The notes beneath the pieces are model-generated. The model was not told where the DNA came from. It did no database searches and saw only the letters and a list, made by a program, of their open reading frames with translations. Positions 23,359 to 31,407 of a stretch of DNA of 31,617 nt are shown piece after piece. Source of the DNA: CAZWCX01 sp964632945. GTDB taxonomy: Bacteria > Planctomycetota > MHYJ01 > WSZJ01 > CAZWCX01. How positions within the stretch are numbered: position 1 is the stretch's first letter; every line of letters starts with the position of its first letter. The translations under genes and the position numbers were made by a program. Location of the stretch: positions 1-31,617 of the forward strand of contig CAZWCX010000086.1 in the NCBI GenBank assembly GCA_964632945.1. The letters run 5' to 3'.

Positions 23359-24525
23359 ATGCCCTCGACCGAACCCCGCCCGCCCCACCGCGCCCCCGGC
23401 TCCTCCGGAGCGATGCGGAAGGAGTGCGTCCTCATCCCGCTGACGGGCGACGGCGAAGGGACTCCCGTCGAGGTCCGCCCGCTGCCGTACTTCATCGGGC
23501 GTCACGAAGAGTGCAATATGGTCCTGCCGGGCGACGGCATCATGCGCAAGCACGCCAAAATCCGCCAGCAGGACGGCGACTTCTTCATCACCGACCTCGC
23601 GACCTACCACGGGACCCACGTGAACGGCCAGTCCGTGGTCGAAGGCACGATCCGGGAAGGGGACATCATCCGGATCGGCACCCACAAGTTGCGCGTTCAG
23701 GTGCGCGAGGTCGCCGCCTCCCCCGCCGAGACCTCGGCCGGCGCCCCGGCGACCCCCGCCATGCCGCTGGGGGAAAGCATCCGGCAACTCGGCGCCGGCC
23801 CGTGGATCGCCCTCGTGCTGGCGGGCCTCGCGCTCGCCGCGGGCGTCGTGTTTCACCAGCGCTGGCAGGAACGGGAGCGCATCCGCACCCAGGTCATCGA
23901 TCTCGACCCCGTCGCGCTCGTCGAGGGCGCCTCCCGGGTGGTCGAGATTCCCCGCCTGGCCGAGGCGGTTTCGGAGCGCCCCACCGTGGCCGGGGTCGAA
24001 GCCGTCCCCGGAGGCGTCGCCTTGGAGGCGATCAACGAGGGGACGGCGAAGATCACCTGCACCGTCCCCGGCGAGGGGACGCGTCGCTTCGACGTCACCG
24101 TCTCCCGCGCGCCCAGTCCCATCGACCGCTGGCCGGAACTCCGCGGCGTCCTGGCGCTCGGCCCGTACGAACGCACCCAGAAGGCCCAAGGGTATGCGGA
24201 CGAGGCCGCAAGGCTGTACGCGGCCCGGGAGGCGGTCCTCGCCAACCGCTGGGAAGCCCAGCGGCTCTACGGCATGGCCCATGCGGTTCTCGAGACCCTG
24301 CCCCAGAAGACCACCCTGCTGGAAACCGTTCGCTCCCAACGGATCGCCATCGAGCGCGAGCTCGATTCCCTTTGGGAGACCCACTACTCGCAGCTGAAGC
24401 AGGCCACCGGCGTGCGCGACGGCATCCGCGCGCGCGAAGAGGCGTATCTCCTGACCCAGTTGTTCCCGATCGAGTCCGGACAGCGTCACAGCATCGCCCG
24501 CGTCTACCTGGATTTCCTCCGCTAG
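23359..24525 (+). CDS. FHA-domain membrane protein of the Tad block
   Basis: Protein of 388 aa; an internal ATG at 23413 is an alternative start. The FHA domain spans ~23-116: PYFIGRHEECNMVL keeps GR (47-48), but MRKH replaces SRRH (62-65) and HGTHVNG stands in the NG region. An Ala/Pro linker leads to one membrane segment (~147-166). The outer part has a beta-rich portion (~170-250) and then a helical portion to the C-terminus, with no family I recognise. It follows TadC by 16 nt and precedes the double-FHA gene by 40 nt, so it is probably part of the pilus operon. It may link phosphorylation state in the cytoplasm to the assembly machine, which is inference. Confidence 0.8.
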   Translation: MPSTEPRPPHRAPGSSGAMRKECVLIPLTGDGEGTPVEVRPLPYFIGRHEECNMVLPGDGIMRKHAKIRQQDGDFFITDLATYHGTHVNGQSVVEGTIREGDIIRIGTHKLRVQVREVAASPAETSAGAPATPAMPLGESIRQLGAGPWIALVLAGLALAAGVVFHQRWQERERIRTQVIDLDPVALVEGASRVVEIPRLAEAVSERPTVAGVEAVPGGVALEAINEGTAKITCTVPGEGTRRFDVTVSRAPSPIDRWPELRGVLALGPYERTQKAQGYADEAARLYAAREAVLANRWEAQRLYGMAHAVLETLPQKTTLLETVRSQRIAIERELDSLWETHYSQLKQATGVRDGIRAREEAYLLTQLFPIESGQRHSIARVYLDFLR

Positions 24526-24565
24526 GCGCGGACCGGATCCGACGCGGCCATTCGAGGCGACTCCG

Positions 24566-26929
24566 ATGAAGCTCATCTACCAGGTCAAGGACCGGCAGCA
24601 CGAATACGGCCTCGACGCCCAACCCAAGGGGACGATCGGACGCAGCCGCGCCAACACGCTGCGCATCAAGGACCACAACGTCTCGCGGACGCACATCAAG
24701 TTCGAGCTCCGCGCGGAGCGATTGCTGGTCGAGGACATGGACAGCCGCAACGGGCTGTTCGTCAACGGGCTCCGCGTGACGGAAGCGGAACTGAAGCCGG
24801 GAGACGAGTTCGCCCTCGGGGGCTTCAAGGTCCGATTCGACGTGGGGGCGCCCGCCCCCGGCACGGCGCCGGCTCCGTCCGCCACCGACGCGGACGACGA
24901 CGACGAGGAGCCCGGCTTCGTGGTCAAGGGTCCCGCGGTCGATCCGGAAGCGGCCACCGCGCTCGAGGTGAAACTGGGCGCCGCCGGCCCCGCGGCCGTC
25001 GCTGCACCGGCCCCGGCCCCCGCCGCCTTCGCCCCTCCCCCCGCCGCGCCGCCGACGCCGGCCCCGGTGGCCGCGGCCGCTCCCGCCCCCACCCCGCCCC
25101 CCCAGGCCGCCGCGCCGTCCTCGGGAAGCGCGGTTCGCGTCCGCCCGCCCGCCGCCCCCCCGGTCGATGCGTCCCGCGTCCCCGTCCTCCTCGTGAAACA
25201 GGACGGAGTGACCAGCGAGTTCGTCGTGCGGTTCCAGCGCGTATCGATCGGCACCAACCCCGACAACGATCTGGTCCTCGACGTCGGCAAGGTCAGCCGC
25301 TATCACGCCGAGATCCGGCAGGTCGATCAGTTGTGGATCCTGCGCGACCTGGGCAGCAAGAACGGCACCCTCGTCAACGGACAGAAGATCGAGGAGGCCG
25401 TCCTCAACGACGGCGACCGTCTGGAAGTCGGCACCAGCCAGCTCACGTTCAAGTGGAGCGCCCAGGCCGCGCCCGCGCCCCGCCGGAATGCGGTCAAACT
25501 CGGCGTCTACGGGGCCGCCAGCCTCGCGGGCCTCGTGGGCCTGGCCCTCCTCGCCGCCCCCTTCGTCGTCGGCTCGAGCAAGCCGACCGCCAACACCGCC
25601 CCCACCCCGAGACCCTCCGAGGACAAGGCGTACGAGGAGTTCCTCGTCACCGGCTCCCAACGGCTCCAGGGGGCCCTCGAGGACGGTAAGTTCGATGCCG
25701 CCCGGCGGAACTTCGAGCAGGCGGCCAAGCTGAAGTCCGAGGCGGCCCCCCTCGGCGAACTCGTCGCCCTGCTCGAAAAACACGCCGCCGACCGTGCCGC
25801 GACGCCCTGGGAAGAACTCAACGCCCACGTCGAATCGGCCCGCAAGATCCCGGACCTGCCCTCCGAGGCGCGCGCGGTCCTCGGGACCCTCGCCGACACC
25901 GCCCAGCGCGAGGCCCGTTGCGCCCGCCTGTACGGAGACGTCGTGGTCCTCCTCGACGGCAAGGAGTACGAGAAGGCCCTCGCCGCCATCCGCGACATCC
26001 CCGCCGACAGCCTCTACCACGCCAAAATCTCCCCCCAGATGCCCGACATTCGAAGCCGCCTCAAGGCCGGCTACGTCACCCGGATCGATGCCCTGATCCG
26101 GGACCGCAAGCTTCAGCCGGCCCTCGACCTCATCGCCAAGGCCCAGGACGCCTCGGACATCCTCGACCAGGACCTCCATCACAAGAAACTGCTTTGCCAG
26201 AAGGAAATCGACGACTCCAAGCGTCTGGCGGACGCCCACGCCGCCGTGGAAGTCGGCTCCATCCCGGAGGCGCGAACGCTCCTCGCCAAGATCGACCCCA
26301 AGAGCTTCTGCTACAACGACGCCCAGCAACTGCTGGAACGGCTCGATCTCGAGTTGCTGCTGCGCGAGGTCCGCGGGCTCTACAAGGAAGGCAAGGGGGA
26401 CCAGGCCGTGGCGCGCATCCGCATGGCCAAAGTCCAGACCGGGGAACTCAAGTCCCTGGCCGAGAAGGTCGAATCGGTGGTCAAACTGTACGAGGAAGGG
26501 ATGCAGGCGCGGGAGGAGCGGAACTTCAGCGCTTCGCGCGCCGCCGGCAAGTCCCTGGTCCGCCTCGAGCCCGATCCCGAAAACTGGTACCACCAGGCGG
26601 GGACGGATCTGCAGTCGGAAACCCCGGAAGAGCTGGCGGGGCGGGCGCTCCGCGCCGCCAAGGACCGCCTTGCCAAGCAGGACTTCCCCGGGGCGCGGAT
26701 GCGCTTCCAGGAAGCGCTGGGCCACCTCCCCGGACTTCGCGAGGCGACCGACGGCCTGAAGAAACTCGCCGAGCAGACCTCGCGCGAGTACAACCGGGTG
26801 ATCAACGACAAGTCGGTCTCCCCGGAACAGGCGCTCACCCGGCTCCGCGAAATCCGCCAGTGGGTGGCGGACGAGGACCGGTTGGCCCGGACGATCGACG
26901 CGAAGATCCGGGAACTCGACGGCAAGTAG
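24566..26929 (+). CDS. Double-FHA membrane protein with TPR-like repeats, paralogue of the gene at 886
   Basis: Protein of 787 aa. FHA 1 (1-93) has GR at 25-26, SRTH at 40-43 and SRNG at 60-63, so it looks functional. An acidic patch (DADDDDEE) and a long Ala/Pro linker follow. FHA 2 (~206-297) has GT instead of GR (229-230), but keeps SRYH and SKNG. A membrane segment lies at ~312-336. The remaining ~450 residues are helical, with repeated motifs such as LIRDRKLQPALDLIAKAQ and LPGLREATDGLKKLAEQ, resembling TPR units. The parts come in the same order as in the protein at 886-3240, including loss of the GR arginine in FHA 2. GAGG lies 7 nt before the ATG. It ends the Tad block. Confidence 0.87.
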   Translation: MKLIYQVKDRQHEYGLDAQPKGTIGRSRANTLRIKDHNVSRTHIKFELRAERLLVEDMDSRNGLFVNGLRVTEAELKPGDEFALGGFKVRFDVGAPAPGTAPAPSATDADDDDEEPGFVVKGPAVDPEAATALEVKLGAAGPAAVAAPAPAPAAFAPPPAAPPTPAPVAAAAPAPTPPPQAAAPSSGSAVRVRPPAAPPVDASRVPVLLVKQDGVTSEFVVRFQRVSIGTNPDNDLVLDVGKVSRYHAEIRQVDQLWILRDLGSKNGTLVNGQKIEEAVLNDGDRLEVGTSQLTFKWSAQAAPAPRRNAVKLGVYGAASLAGLVGLALLAAPFVVGSSKPTANTAPTPRPSEDKAYEEFLVTGSQRLQGALEDGKFDAARRNFEQAAKLKSEAAPLGELVALLEKHAADRAATPWEELNAHVESARKIPDLPSEARAVLGTLADTAQREARCARLYGDVVVLLDGKEYEKALAAIRDIPADSLYHAKISPQMPDIRSRLKAGYVTRIDALIRDRKLQPALDLIAKAQDASDILDQDLHHKKLLCQKEIDDSKRLADAHAAVEVGSIPEARTLLAKIDPKSFCYNDAQQLLERLDLELLLREVRGLYKEGKGDQAVARIRMAKVQTGELKSLAEKVESVVKLYEEGMQAREERNFSASRAAGKSLVRLEPDPENWYHQAGTDLQSETPEELAGRALRAAKDRLAKQDFPGARMRFQEALGHLPGLREATDGLKKLAEQTSREYNRVINDKSVSPEQALTRLREIRQWVADEDRLARTIDAKIRELDGK

Positions 26930-26948
26930 GGGAGGAGGGCTGTCCCGC

Positions 26949-27407
26949 CTACTGCACCACGCCGCAGCGGATGTCGAGGCGGTCGAGGAACTCGTCCTCG
27001 ACCAGGCCCCGCGAGGGGTGCGGATGCCATTCCGACCGGAGTCCCTGCCGGGTCTCGATTTCGTGCCGGGCTTCGGCGAGCACGGTGCTGTGTTCCCCGC
27101 CGCCGCGGATTTCCACGCGCAATTGCACGCGCTCCGGATGCGTGGCCCTCAAGCCGCGTATGCGCAGGGAATTGAAGTCGGTCCATTCGGTGCGGAACCG
27201 GTCCCCCTGGTTCATGGCCAGTTCCATCCCCATCGCCCTCAGGGTGTCGAGAACCGCGTCGCGCACCTTGATCGGCGAAAGCGCGTAGTCCCGCCCCGGA
27301 TTGCCCGACACCCGCCCCGGCGGCACCGCCGTACAGGCCGGGAGCGCGAGCAGGAGGACGGTCAGGAGGGAGATCGAAACCAGACGGGATACCGGGCACC
27401 GCATCAT
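26949..27407 (-). CDS. Small putative lipoprotein, unknown function
   Basis: Protein of 152 aa from ATG 27407. MMRCPVSRLVSISLLTVLLL is followed by ALPAC, a good lipobox with Cys at ~26. The start is supported by GGAGG ~11 nt upstream and by a perfect -10 box at 27450-27445 that would start transcription about 30 nt before it. Earlier in-frame codons would lie at or before that start site. After the lipid anchor comes ~120 residues of alpha/beta sequence (RDAVLDTLRAMGMELAMNQG, VQLRVEIRGGG) resembling small envelope lipoproteins, but I cannot name a family. It is convergent with the double-FHA gene (19 nt between stops) and divergent from acpP. Confidence 0.72.
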   Translation of the reverse strand: MMRCPVSRLVSISLLTVLLLALPACTAVPPGRVSGNPGRDYALSPIKVRDAVLDTLRAMGMELAMNQGDRFRTEWTDFNSLRIRGLRATHPERVQLRVEIRGGGEHSTVLAEARHEIETRQGLRSEWHPHPSRGLVEDEFLDRLDIRCGVVQ

Positions 27408-27444
27408 GGGGAAAGCAGCCTCCACGAGATTCCAGGCGGCCGGC

Positions 27445-27450
27445 ATTATA
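27445..27450 (-). promoter_or_regulatory. -10 box for the minus-strand lipoprotein
   Basis: Read on the minus strand this is TATAAT, a perfect match, placing the transcript start near 27438. No strong -35 box is visible (ATGGAA stands 17 nt upstream). Confidence 0.45.
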
Positions 27451-27472
27451 GGATGGGGGGGGCGGGATTCCA

Positions 27473-27500
27473 TTGCTTTTCGATCTCCGCAGTCTATAAT
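27473..27500 (+). promoter_or_regulatory. Promoter of the acpP-fabF operon
   Basis: TTGCTT (27473-27478), a 16-nt spacer and a perfect TATAAT (27495-27500). The transcript would start near 27507, giving a leader of ~93 nt before acpP. It stands back to back with the minus-strand -10 box at 27445, so the two RNA polymerase sites may compete. Confidence 0.6.
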
Positions 27501-27599
27501 CGACGCCCTGAATAGCCCACGTCCGCCGGCCCGGCATCCGCGCGTTGCGGGTCCACGCTTGCGTATCGACCGGCCGGGCAATCATTTGGGAGGCCCACG

Positions 27600-27845
27600 A
27601 TGCCGACAACGGAGGAGATCAAGACCAAGGTCATTGAAATCGTATGCAAGCAGCTCGGTGTGCCGAAGGAGAAGGTCACGCCGGAGACCTCCTTCGTCAA
27701 TGACCTTGGCGCCGACTCGCTCGACACCGTGGAGCTGGTGATGGAGATCGAAGACGCCTTCGACCTCACCATTCCGGATGAAGAGGCGGAGAAGATCCAG
27801 ACGGTGGGGGACGCGATTCGGTATATCGAGAAGCAGGCCAAGTAG
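27600..27845 (+). CDS. acpP: Acyl carrier protein
   Basis: Protein of 81 aa, acidic and the normal size. The phosphopantetheine attachment motif is DLGADSLDTVELVM with Ser40. Helix III and the ending (IPDEEAEKIQTVGDAIRYIE) are typical of fatty-acid ACP. GGGAGG lies 6 nt before the ATG. It is followed 18 nt later by fabF, the classic acpP-fabF pair of type II fatty acid synthesis. It carries growing acyl chains as thioesters in the cytoplasm. Nothing unusual is seen. Confidence 0.97.
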   Translation: MPTTEEIKTKVIEIVCKQLGVPKEKVTPETSFVNDLGADSLDTVELVMEIEDAFDLTIPDEEAEKIQTVGDAIRYIEKQAK

Positions 27846-27863
27846 GGCCGGGCGGGGAAGACC

Positions 27864-29102
27864 ATGGCGCGAAATCGCGTGGTGATCACCGGGATCGGTT
27901 GGGTCACTCCGGTCGGGAATGACGTTCCGTCGGGGTGGGCCAACCTGCTGGCCGGGAAAAGCGGGATCGGCACGATCACGCACTTCGATCACTCGAAACA
28001 CGACGTCCACTTCGCGGGCGAAGTCCGCAACCTGGATATCGCGGCGACCATCGACTCGCGGGACGCCAACCGCATGGACCGCTTCGCGATTCTCGCCATG
28101 GTCGCCGCCATCGAGGCGGTTCGCGATTCGGCCCTCGACTTCGACCGCTGCGACCGCTCCCGGGTCGGCGTGATCCTGGGCTCCGGCATCGGCGGGCTGA
28201 TCGAGCTGGAAGACCAGCATTTCCGGATGTTCCAGCGCGGTCCCGGGCGGGTTTCCCCCTTCTTCATTCCCAAGCTGATGATGAACGCCGCGCCGGGCCA
28301 CATCTCGATGCGATTCGGCCTGCACGGCCCGAACTTTTCCACCGCCAGCGCCTGTTCCTCTTCCAACCACGCCATGGGCACCGCATTGCGCCTGATCCAG
28401 CACGGCGAGGCGGACGTGGTGCTCACGGGGGGCTCGGAGGCCACCGTCAACGCGTCCGGGGTGGCTGCCTTCAGCGCCCTCAAGGCGCTGTCGACGCGCA
28501 ACGACGATCCCACGGGGGCCAGCCGGCCGTTCGACAAGGAGCGGGACGGCTTCGTGCTTTCCGAGGGCGGAGCGATCCTGGTGTTCGAGTCCCGCGATCA
28601 TGCCCTGGCGCGCGGGGCCCGCATTCACGCCGAGGTCCTGGGATTCGGCATGACCGGCGACGCGCATCACCTGACCGCCCCCGACCCGAGCGCGGAACAC
28701 TGCGCCGCTTCGATGCGAAACGCGGTCAAGGATGCCGGTCTGACCCCGGAGCAGATCGCGTACGTCAACGCCCACGGGACCTCGACCCCGCTCAACGACG
28801 CCATCGAGACCCGGGCCATCCACAAGGTCTTCGGGGCCCACGCCCGCAAGATGGTGGTGAATTCCACCAAGTCCATGGTTGGGCATACCCTCGGCGCCGC
28901 GGGAGCCATCGAATTGATCGCCACCGTACTTTCCGTGAAAGAAGACGTCGTCCATCCGACGATCAACCATAAGACACCGGACCCGGAGTGCGACCTGGAC
29001 TACGTGCCGAATGAGGCGCGACGCGTGAGCGTCCCGTACGCGCTCTCCAACTCGCTCGGATTCGGGGGTCACAATACGTCGATCGTGGTGGGGAAAGCGT
29101 AA
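27864..29102 (+). CDS. fabF: Beta-ketoacyl-ACP synthase II
   Basis: Protein of 412 aa, normal for KAS II. The catalytic triad is visible: C164 in STASACSSSNHAMG, H304 in VNAHGTSTPLND, and H341 in MVGHTLGAAGA. GVILGSGIGG (102-111) and SLGFGGHNTSIV near the C-terminus are further landmarks. It elongates acyl-ACP by condensing it with malonyl-ACP, releasing CO2. The acpP gene directly upstream fits this. The first Cys-flanking residues (ACSSS) are of the FabF type rather than FabB or FabH. It could in principle serve a specialised acyl pathway, but with acpP it is most simply housekeeping. Confidence 0.96.
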   Translation: MARNRVVITGIGWVTPVGNDVPSGWANLLAGKSGIGTITHFDHSKHDVHFAGEVRNLDIAATIDSRDANRMDRFAILAMVAAIEAVRDSALDFDRCDRSRVGVILGSGIGGLIELEDQHFRMFQRGPGRVSPFFIPKLMMNAAPGHISMRFGLHGPNFSTASACSSSNHAMGTALRLIQHGEADVVLTGGSEATVNASGVAAFSALKALSTRNDDPTGASRPFDKERDGFVLSEGGAILVFESRDHALARGARIHAEVLGFGMTGDAHHLTAPDPSAEHCAASMRNAVKDAGLTPEQIAYVNAHGTSTPLNDAIETRAIHKVFGAHARKMVVNSTKSMVGHTLGAAGAIELIATVLSVKEDVVHPTINHKTPDPECDLDYVPNEARRVSVPYALSNSLGFGGHNTSIVVGKA

Positions 29103-29172
29103 ACCGAAAGCGGCCGGGGGCGTCCAGTCTGCCGACCCTTCCCGGAACGCTCCCCGATAAGGAGGATTCACC

Positions 29173-29595
29173 ATGAAGTGGTATCGGCCCGTCCTGGTCC
29201 TCTCCGCCCTCGCGCTGGCCGCGACCGGGTGCACCTCCTCCCCGAGCCGGATCGATACCCCTCCCGCCGCCCAGCCGACGAACGGGAATGCCGTTGGACC
29301 GACCAAGGTCCAGTACTCGAACAACGCCCCCGCGCAGCCGGGCTCCCAGAACATGGCGGCCACCACGGGGAATGCCACCGGTTCGTCCAACAATACCGCC
29401 TACCGCAACACCAACACTCCCTCGCTGCCCAAGATGACCATGACCAGCTCGCAGGAACGGGCGATGCGGGACATGCGCACGGACGTGAACCTGTTCGAGT
29501 CCTACAACCGGAACCTGCCCTGGAACTCCGGCTCGTCCCCCTTCGGGTATCGCACGCCCTCTTTTTCGAGCGGCGTGAATCGCGGGCGCCGGTAA
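29173..29595 (+). CDS. Small Asn/Ser/Pro-rich putative lipoprotein
   Basis: Protein of 140 aa. MKWYRPVLVLSALALAATGC gives a signal peptide ending in Cys20, a slightly atypical lipobox (A-T-G-C). The mature part is low-complexity, rich in Asn, Ser, Thr and Pro, and looks disordered, ending with basic residues (GVNRGRR). A strong AAGGAGG site (29159-29165) lies 7 nt before the ATG. It follows fabF by 70 nt with no visible terminator between. I recognise no family. The high Asn/Thr content differs from the Ala/Arg-rich neighbours. Confidence 0.72.
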   Translation: MKWYRPVLVLSALALAATGCTSSPSRIDTPPAAQPTNGNAVGPTKVQYSNNAPAQPGSQNMAATTGNATGSSNNTAYRNTNTPSLPKMTMTSSQERAMRDMRTDVNLFESYNRNLPWNSGSSPFGYRTPSFSSGVNRGRR

Positions 29596-29620
29596 CCCCC
29601 AGGGCGCGTGGAACGCGCCC

Positions 29621-30406
29621 ATGATCATCGAGACGCGCGCAAGCGCGGGCATCCCCATCCTGGTCCTCAAGGGATCGTTCGATTCCCCGCAGGATCTGGA
29701 GGCGTTTTCGGCCGAGATGGACCGGCAGGGGAACGCGGGGGCCCTGCGGGTCATTCTCGATCTGCATCTGCTCGCCTACCTCAACAGCAACGCGGTCGGC
29801 CGCATCGTCAAGTACAAGAAGAAGTTGCAGGCTGCGGGCGGGGATCTCGCCATCCTCCAACCCACCAAGTCCGTGCGGGAAGTCCTCGAACTCCTGCAGT
29901 TGCACCAGGTCTTGAAGCCCTTCCCGCAGGAGGCCGACGCGATCGCCTCGTTGCAGAAGGCCGGCGCCCCCGCCCCATCCGTCGGCGCGGGGGCTCCCGC
30001 CGTCGCCCCCCCCGCGGGCCTTGCGACCGCGTTCGAAAAGTCCATTTCCCCGCCGTTCGACGTGGAGGTCCTCTTCCGGATCCCCGCGATGCAAAACGAT
30101 GGGATCGGAACGCTGCTCGAGGCCCAGCGGGAGCGCGTCCGCTTCCTCTGGAGACCCGGCGCGTCCGGGGTCGATTCCGGAGTCCTGGGTGGGCTCGCGC
30201 CGGGCGGAGCGGTGGAATTGCGGTTGCGGATCCCCCGGTTCCGAAAGGCCACCTACCTCGAGCTGGCCGGGACGATCACCGGGCTGGAACTGGTTTCGGC
30301 GGGCGCCGAGGGCGCGCGCGTGACGGTCGAGTTTCCCGGACTTTCCGACGACGGGCGCCGGGATCTGGAGCAGTACGCGGCGGATTTGCGGCCACCGGTG
30401 GTTTGA
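29621..30406 (+). CDS. STAS-domain protein with an unassigned, possibly PilZ-like C-terminal domain
   Basis: Protein of 261 aa. Residues 1-105 form a STAS (anti-anti-sigma) domain: IPILVLKGSFDSPQDLEAF, LRVILDLHLLAYLNSNAVGR, and LAILQPTKSVREVLELL. S56 in LNSNAVG corresponds to the phosphorylatable Ser of SpoIIAA-type proteins, but the preceding Asp is Asn55. After an Ala/Pro linker (~115-140) comes a beta-rich domain (FDVEVLFRIPAM, then GGAVELRLRIPRF, and RVTVEFPGLSDDGRRDLEQY) that resembles a PilZ fold but lacks a clear RxxxR c-di-GMP motif. It could relay a phosphorylation signal. No anti-sigma kinase lies nearby. It starts 25 nt after the small lipoprotein gene. Confidence 0.78.
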   Translation: MIIETRASAGIPILVLKGSFDSPQDLEAFSAEMDRQGNAGALRVILDLHLLAYLNSNAVGRIVKYKKKLQAAGGDLAILQPTKSVREVLELLQLHQVLKPFPQEADAIASLQKAGAPAPSVGAGAPAVAPPAGLATAFEKSISPPFDVEVLFRIPAMQNDGIGTLLEAQRERVRFLWRPGASGVDSGVLGGLAPGGAVELRLRIPRFRKATYLELAGTITGLELVSAGAEGARVTVEFPGLSDDGRRDLEQYAADLRPPVV

Positions 30407-30491
30407 CGCGTGCTCCCGGGCAGGGAGCGATCAAGCGACCCGGCAGGCTTGCCGATAGTCCCTTTGCGGACGGTCAGCGCACGATCGGATT

Positions 30492-30505
30492 CCCGCGATC
30501 GCGGG
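30492..30505. promoter_or_regulatory. 14-bp perfect palindrome before the amidase gene
   Basis: CCCGCGATCGCGGG lies in the 167-nt gap between the STAS gene and the amidase gene. It contains GCGATCGC. It could be an operator or simply a chance GC-rich palindrome. No T-run follows to make a terminator, and no promoter boxes are clear beside it. Confidence 0.25.
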
Positions 30506-30573
30506 ATGCCAGGCGGCGGTACGGAGTGGACCCGAACCAACATCGGAACGTGGACGATACGGAGGGTGGGCGC

Positions 30574-31407
30574 ATGTCGTTCGGGCGAGGGTGGACCTGT
30601 GGGATCGCGATCGTTTTCTTCGCCCTCCCCTCTTGCACGTCTTCTCCGCCGACGGCGCAACGGATCGAATCCGGCTCGTACGTCCGCCAGCCGACGGTCA
30701 CGGAACGCTCGACCACCCCGCGCACGCTGGTTCCGACCCCCATGCCGTTCACGGCCGCCAATCGACCGACGATCCCCGCGGACGCCGAAATGCGGGACAT
30801 TGCGGCGAAGGTGGACGTGCGACAGACCTTCCCCTGGCGCTACATCGTGCTCCATCACAGCGGCTCGCCGACGGGAAACGCCGATACGTTCGCCGCGGCG
30901 CACAAGAAGCGGGGCTGGGACGGATTGGGCTACCACTTCGTGATCGGAAACGGCGGGGGCTCCCGTGACGGCCTGATCGAGGTCGGCTACCGCTGGCCCG
31001 GTCAATTACAGGGCGCGCACGCCGGCAGCTTCCAGTACAATCGGTACGGCATCGGCATCTGCCTCGTGGGAAACTTCGACCAGACCCGCCCCACCGCGAA
31101 CCAGTTGGCGAGCCTGGAACGACTGGTTGCCTTCCTGATGACGCGCTACAACATCCCCTCGGCCAACGTGATCGAGCATCGGGGCGTGAAGCAGACGGCG
31201 TGTCCGGGGCGCTTGTTCCCGTTGACGGCCGTCCTCTCCGGCGCGTCGCAGCACCAGCGACACCTGGCGACCGCGGGGAACCTGCCGACGCCCGCAGAGG
31301 CCGGAATGGCCGCACAGGCAAAGAGCCCGGCCGCGACCCCGACGGGGCCCCCCGCCGCTGCCCGCGCATCCACGGTCTTGAGACCGGTCGGATACCCGTA
31401 CCACTAG
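30574..31407 (+). CDS. N-acetylmuramoyl-L-alanine amidase (Amidase_2/PGRP fold), lipoprotein
   Basis: Protein of 277 aa. GGAGGG lies ~7 nt before ATG 30574. The signal peptide ends in ALPSC, with Cys21 the lipidation site. A disordered Thr/Pro stretch (~25-70) leads to the Amidase_2 domain (~85-220). The zinc ligands by comparison with T7 lysozyme are H94 (IVLHHSGS), H202 (IEHRGVKQ) and C210 (TACPGRLFP), with the same 8-residue spacing between the last two. WDGLGYHFVIGNG and GIGICLVGNFD are family landmarks. It should cut the amide between MurNAc and the stem peptide in the periplasm. The C-terminal ~60 residues are low-complexity. The TAG stop lies in the CTAG at the start of repeat copy 2. 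Confidence 0.9.
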   Translation: MSFGRGWTCGIAIVFFALPSCTSSPPTAQRIESGSYVRQPTVTERSTTPRTLVPTPMPFTAANRPTIPADAEMRDIAAKVDVRQTFPWRYIVLHHSGSPTGNADTFAAAHKKRGWDGLGYHFVIGNGGGSRDGLIEVGYRWPGQLQGAHAGSFQYNRYGIGICLVGNFDQTRPTANQLASLERLVAFLMTRYNIPSANVIEHRGVKQTACPGRLFPLTAVLSGASQHQRHLATAGNLPTPAEAGMAAQAKSPAATPTGPPAAARASTVLRPVGYPYH

